DNA of 33,621 nucleotides from Chitinophagales bacterium (GTDB lineage Bacteria > Bacteroidota > Bacteroidia > Chitinophagales > CAIODY01), in assembly GCA_947449695.1 (NCBI GenBank), contig CANFST010000034.1:1-33621 (forward strand), given 5' to 3'. Each line of letters begins with the position of its first letter. The first letter of the stretch is position 1. The notes under the pieces were generated by a model. The model saw only the letters and a list, made by a program, of their open reading frames with translations. It had not been told where the DNA came from and did no database searches. Positions 25,265 through 33,621 of this stretch are shown here, piece by piece. Position numbers and translations under genes: made by a program.

Positions 25265-27658
25265 ATGAAAAACATTTTCACAAAAATATTCTTTACAATC
25301 ATTGCTGTAATCAGCATCAACAGTGCATTTGCACAAAAAACTTTGACCGGAAAAATCACTGATTCAAAAACTTCATCGCCCATCAATAATGTAGCGGTGT
25401 TTATTCCTGAACTCAACAAAGGAACAACTTCCAACGAAAAAGGCGAATACACTTTTGATAATTTGCCGCAATCAATTATTACCATTCAATTTTCAATCAC
25501 GGGTTATAAATCTGTTTTAAAAACGGCGAATACGGCTTCAGCAGCTAATTTGGATGCTGCTATGGAATCTTCTATCGAAGAGTTGGAAGAAGTAGTTATC
25601 ACCGCTAACAAATCGAAATTGGTGGACAACACACCTTTTTCAATAGATAACATTTCTCAAAAAGAAATCAGAAAATATGCTTCACCATCATTGATGGGTA
25701 ACTTAAGTTATCAGCCTGGCATTGATAGAATTACAATTGGTAATGGCATTGGAAAGCCCGTTATTCGTGGGCTTTCATTCAATCAAACGATGTTGTATGC
25801 ACAAGGAACTCGAATTGAAAATCAGCAATGGGATGACCATCATGATTTGGGTTTGACTGATATCGGCATCCAAAATGTTGAATTGGTTCGTGGGCCTGCA
25901 GCATTAATTTATGGTGCAGATGCATTAGGTGGCGCATTAATTTTTGTAGATGAAAAACCTGCTGCTTTAGGAAAATCTGCGGCTGATGCAAATTTAGGTT
26001 TTGCTTCCAATACTTTAGGACTCAATGCTGATGCAGGTTATAAGCACACCAACAACAACGGATTTTTCTACGGCATTCGTGTTGGTGGAAGTTCACACAC
26101 CAGTTATTTGCAAGGAGAAAAAGATGGTGACCCCAAAAATGCAAATGGCGAAACTGATATGTTTGCTCCCAACAGCAAATTCATGAATGCGAATGCAAAA
26201 CTGAATGTAGGCGTTACAAAAAAATGGGGAACCAGTAAATTGACGTATAGTTTTTTAAATCAGCAAATTGGCATCATTGAAGATGAAAGAGCAAATGCAT
26301 CAAGCAGCACAACCAGTGATGATGAAGAACAACGCGACAGAGGAATGGAAGCGCCTTATCAAAGTGTAACTACACAAATCATTTCTTCTGAAAATACTTA
26401 TTTCACAGGCAAATCGAAATTGAATTTGAATTTGGGTTATCAAATGAATGATAGAAAAGAATTTGAACCAACGCCTGAAAAAACTGCTGAAATGGCAATT
26501 GGATTGAAGCAAAATACTGCTACTTATGATTTGAAATGGACGAGCAATGAAGAAAAAAATTTCGGTGTAACGATAGGAACACAAGGAACATTTTTGAAAA
26601 ATACAAACGGTGGATTGGAATCATTGGTGCCAGATGCAGCCATATCAACGGTTGGCGGTTATGGCTTGTTGCGTTATGATTATAAAAAATTAAACTTATT
26701 GGCTGGCGTTCGTTATGATATGCGCCACCTTTCAGCCGAAGGTTATGAGCCAAATGGTAAAGGTGTTGAGTTGGATTCATTCAAATTGTTGCATAATAAA
26801 ACTTACACAGCAGTTACAAAACCTGAAACTGATTTTGAAAAAGACTACCATCCGTTTTCTTTTTCTTTAGGTGCGGCTTATCATTTCAACAAAAATTTCA
26901 CAGCAAAATTAAATGCAGCTTCAGGTTATACTGCACCGAACTATGCGCAGTTAGCCACTTTTGGCAAACACGAAGGCACTTACAGATTTGAACAAGGAAA
27001 ATTTGATTTGGAAGTGGAACAAAATAAAGAAGCTGATTTGGGTTTGAATTATGAAGGAGAAAATTTTTCTGGATATATCAATGGCTACATTAACAAGATT
27101 CAAAATTATATCTACATCAGCAACACAGGCGATTCGATGACAAGAAAATTAGAAGATGGAACGAAAGACACTTTACCGCTTTACAAATATCAACAAGGCA
27201 ATGCAACTATTATAGGGAGCGAAATTGGTATTGATGTTCATCCTAAAAAAATAAAATGGTTAGATGTAAAAGCATCTTACGGCATTATTAATGGAACGTT
27301 GGATGCTGGTGGTTATTTGCCTTACATTCCTTCTAACAAATTAATTGGTGAAGTTAAATTGATGAAAGAAAAAGTTTGGAAGCTGCATGATACTTACGTT
27401 TCAGCGATTGTGAGTAATTTTGAACAACGCAAAAATGTAGCGCAATATGAAATTTCATCTGAAGCTTACACGTTGATTGATTTGCATGTAGGCGGTAAAT
27501 TCAAATTTCAAAAACAAGAAATCGCCTTCAATATTTTCTGTACAAATTTGTTGAACACGGCTTACTACAATCAATTGTCATTAGTTAAATATATTGGTGT
27601 AAGAGATATGGGACGAAACATTGGCATTCAATTGCATGTGCCGATTGGAGTGAAATAA
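25265..27658 (+). CDS. TonB-dependent receptor with N-terminal CarboxypepD_reg domain
   Basis: A 797-residue outer-membrane active transporter. Order: signal peptide (KNIFTKIFFTIIAVISINSA, then FAQ); a CarboxypepD_reg beta-sandwich (residues ~25-105: LTGKITDSKTSSPINNVAVF and EYTFDNLPQ); the start of the plug after EELEEVVITANK; plug motifs IGKPVIRGLSFNQTMLY, GIQNVELVRGPAALIYGADA and LGGALIF; then a ~22-stranded barrel ending in GVRDMGRNIGIQLHVPIGV. It has no SusD partner, which argues against a polysaccharide locus. A metal or siderophore substrate is plausible (WDDHHDLGL in the plug), but unproven. The preceding small exported protein may be co-transcribed. Confidence 0.93.
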   Translation: MKNIFTKIFFTIIAVISINSAFAQKTLTGKITDSKTSSPINNVAVFIPELNKGTTSNEKGEYTFDNLPQSIITIQFSITGYKSVLKTANTASAANLDAAMESSIEELEEVVITANKSKLVDNTPFSIDNISQKEIRKYASPSLMGNLSYQPGIDRITIGNGIGKPVIRGLSFNQTMLYAQGTRIENQQWDDHHDLGLTDIGIQNVELVRGPAALIYGADALGGALIFVDEKPAALGKSAADANLGFASNTLGLNADAGYKHTNNNGFFYGIRVGGSSHTSYLQGEKDGDPKNANGETDMFAPNSKFMNANAKLNVGVTKKWGTSKLTYSFLNQQIGIIEDERANASSSTTSDDEEQRDRGMEAPYQSVTTQIISSENTYFTGKSKLNLNLGYQMNDRKEFEPTPEKTAEMAIGLKQNTATYDLKWTSNEEKNFGVTIGTQGTFLKNTNGGLESLVPDAAISTVGGYGLLRYDYKKLNLLAGVRYDMRHLSAEGYEPNGKGVELDSFKLLHNKTYTAVTKPETDFEKDYHPFSFSLGAAYHFNKNFTAKLNAASGYTAPNYAQLATFGKHEGTYRFEQGKFDLEVEQNKEADLGLNYEGENFSGYINGYINKIQNYIYISNTGDSMTRKLEDGTKDTLPLYKYQQGNATIIGSEIGIDVHPKKIKWLDVKASYGIINGTLDAGGYLPYIPSNKLIGEVKLMKEKVWKLHDTYVSAIVSNFEQRKNVAQYEISSEAYTLIDLHVGGKFKFQKQEIAFNIFCTNLLNTAYYNQLSLVKYIGVRDMGRNIGIQLHVPIGVK

Positions 27659-27678
27659 ATTTTTGATTAGAATTATTT

Positions 27679-27714
27679 TAAAGGTTGATGAAGTAATTCA
27701 TCAGCCTTTTTTAT
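27679..27714 (+). terminator. Terminator of the TonB receptor gene
   Basis: AAAGGTTGATGAA pairs with TTCATCAGCCTTT (one G-U pair and a short loop around 27693-27696) and is followed by T, about 20 bases after the stop codon. Confidence 0.85.
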
Positions 27715-27870
27715 TTTAGAAAAATATTTAAGTTTTTATAGAATAAATCCACTCCATTTTCATATCTTTAACTCGTTCAAAAAATCTTTGAAAGTATTGT
27801 AAAATCAATGCTTTCGTCATCTTTAAGAAAGAAACAATTTCAATCATTTATTAAAATCAATTCAAAATAA

Positions 27871-29826
<1,956 letters not shown>

Positions 29827-29865
29827 ATAGCAGGGATAGTTCAGATTAGATAATGATATTAAACG

Positions 29866-29898
29866 AAAAAGCCGATTGAAACTTCAATCGGCTTTTTT
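29866..29898 (+). terminator. Terminator of gyrB
   Basis: AAAAAGCCGATTGAA pairs perfectly with TTCAATCGGCTTTTT, with a tight loop near 29881 and a T run at 29892-29898, about 40 bases after the stop codon. Confidence 0.92.
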
Positions 29899-29910
29899 TA
29901 TTGTAATAAA

Positions 29911-29946
29911 CAAAAACGGCAACTCAAAAAAAATGAGTTGCCGTTT
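29911..29946 (-). terminator. Terminator of the large T9SS protein gene
   Basis: AAACGGCAACTC (29914-29925) pairs perfectly with GAGTTGCCGTTT (29935-29946). Read on the minus strand it is followed by T, 22 bases after the stop of the large gene. It stands back to back with the gyrB terminator, so the convergent units are insulated from each other. Confidence 0.88.
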
Positions 29947-29967
29947 GTCATTCAAAGTTCAAAACAA

Positions 29968-32900
29968 TTATTGTTTTATTAACTTGCTTTCAAATACACC
30001 TTCAATAGTAATAATTTTAGCCAAATAAATTCCGCTGCTAAAATTGCTTAAGTCAATTAACTTTTGGTTGGTTGTGAAGTTTTGATTCAATACAATTTTT
30101 CCAGTTGCATCCATCAAAATAATTCTCTTTTCTTCATTCCAATTGTATCCATTTAACTGCAACGAAACAAAATTATTTGCCGGATTCGGAATTAAAGAGT
30201 GAGTTAAACTCACTTTGTTGGTAGAATTGATTCCAACATTTTTATTGTATAAAATCAATGATGAATCTACTGCAACAGCTGCGTTGACAATACTTCCATC
30301 CAATTTCAAAATATTGATGTCATCAATTGAGCAATGCAATTGATATTTATGATTGAAGTTAGCTTCATCTCTTCCTACAATATTTCCAGTTATGATATCA
30401 ATGCTGATGGTAACAAAATTACCAAAGCCAGATTTTCCAACATGGTCATTACGAACCAAACCAACATGCGCAACAGTACCTGATTTATCTAATTTGTATA
30501 AATGAAAATGGTCGGTAGAATTAGCAAACAACCATGATGATTGTGTATTGATTTGAATTGAATTAGTATCAATGGCAGTTGGGTCAGTGTGGAATGAAAA
30601 TGCAACACCATAAATACTATCCATCGGTACAACTGATGAACCCAAGCCTACTAAAATAGTTGCTGTTGTATTTTGATAAAGAGTATCAGGGCCGATTGAC
30701 ATGGACAATAAATTTTGTATGCCTGATTTATGACGCTGATGAGTCAATCCATAATTTTGAATTATCGCAGTTGTATCATTGCCATCAATCACACCATCGC
30801 CATTACAATCGGCATATTTAGCATCAATTGAAGTGGCTGGAATGTTAGTGTTCCATGCAATAGCAGGTTGGTCAACCCACACCAGCGAAGCATTCTGACG
30901 GAACGGACCTGTTGTGCCATTCATTAACCCGATTGGAAAAATATCCAAATTATCAGCAACTAAATCATTGTTGGCATCACCGGGCCAAACGCAACCTGTT
31001 GAAAGTTGAACCGTATCAGTAAATGTGTTTGACGTACAACCATTGACATCAGTAACTGTAACAGAAATACTATGTTGTGCTGCTGATGAAAAACAAAAAG
31101 TTGGAGTGGCGGATGTTGAAGTTGTAATTGTTGCGGAAGAGCAGCTCCACAAATAGCTTGCAACATTTGCCGTACCTGTAAAGAAAGGCGATGTGCAACT
31201 ATCTGAATGGAAACAACTGTTGTACAATGCTGCAAAACTGGCTATTGGTAAAGGATTCACAGTTAGATTCAAAGTGATGATAGAATCACAACCTAAATAA
31301 CTGCCACCAAAAATTGTATCGTAATAAGTGCCGCTTGAAGTCAATGTTTGGCTATTGAAAATCATACTTGAGCCTTGACAAATGCTTTGATTGAAGTTGG
31401 AATATTTTGTTGGGAGCATCCAGTAACTCAATACTATCATTGAGTCACAACCTGAATAACTCACTAAAGTATCCAAATAATTTCCCGATTGAGTTAAGAG
31501 TTGTCCATTAAAATAATGACCTGTATTTCCACAAGTTGAATCTAATAAGTGAGTCAATGGTGATGTAGAAAAAGTTAGATTCAAAGTAATAATAGAATCA
31601 CAACCTTTGTAATTAGGAATTGTATCGTAATAAACTCCAGCTGTTGTTAATGTTTGATTATTGAAAACATAAGATGAACCAGCGCAAATATTTTGATTGA
31701 TAGTTGATGAACTCATGCAAACATTACAAGCGTTTGCATTACCCACATTGCACAACGGCACAGAAAATAAATTTGGTGTGCTTGTCAAAAATGAATTGTA
31801 AACATAATTTGGAACACAACTAATATTGTTTTGACTGAAATCTAAATAGTTGATTGATTGAGGTAATTGCGGTAAACAATTCAATTGATTGCTGTTGCAA
31901 TACAACGCAAGTAAATTGTTTGGCAAAGTAGGAAGTGAAGTCAAAGAATCAGCAGCGCAATACAATGAAATTAAAGCAGAAGGCAAATTAGGTAAGGCAT
32001 ACAACGGATTGCCAGTACAATATAAAAATTGCAACCCAACAGGTAAAGTTGGAAGCGCATGCAATTTATTTCCTCCACAATGCAAATACAACAAACCCGA
32101 AGGCAGCGTAGGTAATTGTGTCAATTGATTATAAGCGGCTGACAAATAAGTAAGCGAAGCAGGTAATGATTGCAACACAGAAAAATTCAAACTTGCATCT
32201 ACTGTTAAGTATTTCAATTGATTAAATGCTGGTAAAGAATCCAAAGCATTTGAATTACATTTTAATGTATCCAAATTGCTGAATGCTTCAATACCTTTCA
32301 AACTCCTAATTGAACCAATGCCAGGTAAAGCGTTGTTTGACAATTGCAGTGAAACTGTATTAATCACTTGCAATGCATTGCCATTGATGCTATCATGTAC
32401 AACATTCATACTTGAGCCATAACCAAGCAATAGCAATCTTTTCTGAAAATTGGTGTCAGGCACTGCATACCAAGTACAATTATTAACTGTTAAATTCAAA
32501 GTGATGAAAGAATCGCAACCTAAATAATTAGTCAAAGTATCTCTATAAATACCAGTTGTTGTAAGATTTTGATTTTTGAAAAAATATGATGACCCACTAC
32601 AAATAAATTTGTTGATTGAAGTCAAACTTGATTTTTTTACAGTAGCATTTAATGTTATAAAAGAATCACAACCTAAGTAATTCGCTATTGTATCTAAATA
32701 AGTTCCGCTTGAGTTGATATGACGGTTATGAAATTGGTAATATGTACCAGGTACAATACAAAAAAATTGACTTATTGTGGAAGAACTTGGTAAGCAATTC
32801 ATATAGCCGTCAAATTCATCAGCACCAATATCCGGAATAAAACCACCTCCATGAATTGACCCCGATGGACCTGGGCGATTATCATTGTCAATGTCCATTG

Positions 32901-33621
32901 CGACTGTAGCTGGTAAATATCCTGCTGACTCTAGAGGACAAGGTGAAGTTCCAGTAGGACTTAAATGTAAGTCAGAATTTGATACAAATGGAGGCTGCAC
33001 AATTAAGGAATGGGCATCTCCACCTGTTAATGATTGCAATGCTAATAAGTTATTATAAAAAGTTGGATTAAGCCCTGAATTATAATTATATAAATAATAA
33101 CCAGTGCTCAATTGCCCAGAAGTTGTTGACGTAACATTGTAGTAGTCATTATAATCAAAGTATGCTGAACCAGTATTAGGGACATTACTTGCAAAATCAT
33201 AAAACCCGTAATCGCATGCTAACCAACCATTTGAAGAATTAGAATTAGTAGTGTTTGACAAAATATTTCCTTTAATCACTAAACTATTTTGAGGGAAATT
33301 ATTATACACTCCGATACAAGCATTAAACCCTTGAGAAGTACTATTAGTACTATTAACAACAGTGCCAAACATATTGATTGTATTATACAAAATGTTCAAA
33401 TTAGTTGTGTTGCTATTAACGAATATACCATAGGCATTATAAATAGTAGGATAGTTGGTATAATTTTCAGTTAATACATCATAAATAAAGTTACTTGAAA
33501 TAGTTAAATTAGTCGGATTAGAACTTGACAAAATATAAATACCATAAGCACCCCAACCACCTGTAGATGGCATAGCAATACCATGTATTTTGTTTTTAGA
33601 AATATAACTACTTGTAATTCC
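29968..33621 (-). CDS. Large modular T9SS type A surface protein (partial, 5' end outside window)
   Basis: The minus-strand frame stays open to the right edge; at least 1,217 residues are visible and the true start lies beyond it. Domains in order: right-handed beta-helix repeats (NPTNLTISSNFIYDV, TTNLNILYNTINMFG) ending in DIGADEFD; two GCDSFITLN modules; ~10 leucine-rich repeats of about 21 residues (TLPSGLLYLHCGGNKLHALP type); three more GCDS modules; a PKD-like Cys pair region (SCFHSDSCTSPF); dockerin-like acidic segments (GDANNDLVADNLD and CNGDGVIDGNDTT); a cohesin-like region; and a T9SS type A end (IPNPANNFVSLQLNG to GIYLAKIITIEGVFESKLIKQ). It is probably a large surface-attached adhesin or glycan-binding protein. 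No catalytic motif is seen. Confidence 0.9.
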   Translation of the reverse strand, partial: GITSSYISKNKIHGIAMPSTGGWGAYGIYILSSSNPTNLTISSNFIYDVLTENYTNYPTIYNAYGIFVNSNTTNLNILYNTINMFGTVVNSTNSTSQGFNACIGVYNNFPQNSLVIKGNILSNTTNSNSSNGWLACDYGFYDFASNVPNTGSAYFDYNDYYNVTSTTSGQLSTGYYLYNYNSGLNPTFYNNLLALQSLTGGDAHSLIVQPPFVSNSDLHLSPTGTSPCPLESAGYLPATVAMDIDNDNRPGPSGSIHGGGFIPDIGADEFDGYMNCLPSSSTISQFFCIVPGTYYQFHNRHINSSGTYLDTIANYLGCDSFITLNATVKKSSLTSINKFICSGSSYFFKNQNLTTTGIYRDTLTNYLGCDSFITLNLTVNNCTWYAVPDTNFQKRLLLLGYGSSMNVVHDSINGNALQVINTVSLQLSNNALPGIGSIRSLKGIEAFSNLDTLKCNSNALDSLPAFNQLKYLTVDASLNFSVLQSLPASLTYLSAAYNQLTQLPTLPSGLLYLHCGGNKLHALPTLPVGLQFLYCTGNPLYALPNLPSALISLYCAADSLTSLPTLPNNLLALYCNSNQLNCLPQLPQSINYLDFSQNNISCVPNYVYNSFLTSTPNLFSVPLCNVGNANACNVCMSSSTINQNICAGSSYVFNNQTLTTAGVYYDTIPNYKGCDSIITLNLTFSTSPLTHLLDSTCGNTGHYFNGQLLTQSGNYLDTLVSYSGCDSMIVLSYWMLPTKYSNFNQSICQGSSMIFNSQTLTSSGTYYDTIFGGSYLGCDSIITLNLTVNPLPIASFAALYNSCFHSDSCTSPFFTGTANVASYLWSCSSATITTSTSATPTFCFSSAAQHSISVTVTDVNGCTSNTFTDTVQLSTGCVWPGDANNDLVADNLDIFPIGLMNGTTGPFRQNASLVWVDQPAIAWNTNIPATSIDAKYADCNGDGVIDGNDTTAIIQNYGLTHQRHKSGIQNLLSMSIGPDTLYQNTTATILVGLGSSVVPMDSIYGVAFSFHTDPTAIDTNSIQINTQSSWLFANSTDHFHLYKLDKSGTVAHVGLVRNDHVGKSGFGNFVTISIDIITGNIVGRDEANFNHKYQLHCSIDDINILKLDGSIVNAAVAVDSSLILYNKNVGINSTNKVSLTHSLIPNPANNFVSLQLNGYNWNEEKRIILMDATGKIVLNQNFTTNQKLIDLSNFSSGIYLAKIITIEGVFESKLIKQ

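Noticed and set aside
31889-32128. Plus-strand 79-codon open frame with repeated residues
   Set aside because: It is antisense to the leucine-rich repeats of the large T9SS gene; its periodicity is a shadow of that repeat.

Overview
The window is AT-rich chromosomal DNA from a member of the Bacteroidota, most likely from the Chitinophagaceae/Sphingobacteriia side, although the exact family is inference. The evidence is the type IX secretion (T9SS) shuttle protein PorV, three proteins with T9SS type A C-terminal domains, a CHU_C (gliding-motility type) domain protein, a DUF6089 beta-barrel, a CarboxypepD_reg/TonB-dependent receptor, a B-type succinate dehydrogenase (sdhCAB), and promoter boxes of the Bacteroidota form TAnnTTTG, in two places with TTTG 19 nt upstream.

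Layout. 1-350: a 21-bp two-flavour tandem array, then short palindromes that run into the 3' end of a small Fe-S protein gene. 715-4868 (minus strand): a lipoprotein, a two-gene type III polyketide synthase/ICMT methyltransferase operon, a CvfB-like S1 protein and a DUF2200 protein. 4879-9219: a beta-propeller T9SS cargo protein, an alpha/beta hydrolase, and a junction where a minus-strand gene remnant meets a 5'-truncated T9SS protein. 9317-14326: a STAS protein, clpC, a nucleoside phosphorylase and a universal stress protein. 14370-17007 (minus strand): a tightly packed operon of a YidD-like protein, two related 'PGSG' membrane proteins and a gamma carbonic anhydrase. 17126-20458: DUF6089 barrel, a minimal CHU_C protein, porV and ispF. 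20495-24487: sdhCAB, with a four-helix-bundle (23S rRNA intervening-sequence type) gene wedged between sdhC and sdhA and bounded by a 21-bp inverted repeat. 24585-29826: a small exported protein, a TonB-dependent receptor and gyrB. 29968 to the right edge: a large modular T9SS adhesin-like protein whose 5' end lies outside the window.

How the genes fit together. PorV is the outer-membrane shuttle for cargo such as the three type A proteins. SdhCAB, IspF, GyrB and ClpC are housekeeping. Nearly every transcription unit ends in a clear hairpin followed by a T run, often shared by convergent genes. The observations most worth a second look are the four-helix-bundle cassette inside the sdh operon, the YidD/PGSG operon, the double-truncation junction near 8.4 kb, the stand-alone CHU_C domain beside porV, and the dispersed palindromic elements. 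No tRNA, rRNA, CRISPR array, prophage or transposase was seen. Apart from the array at the left edge, no stretch longer than about 300 bases lacks a gene.
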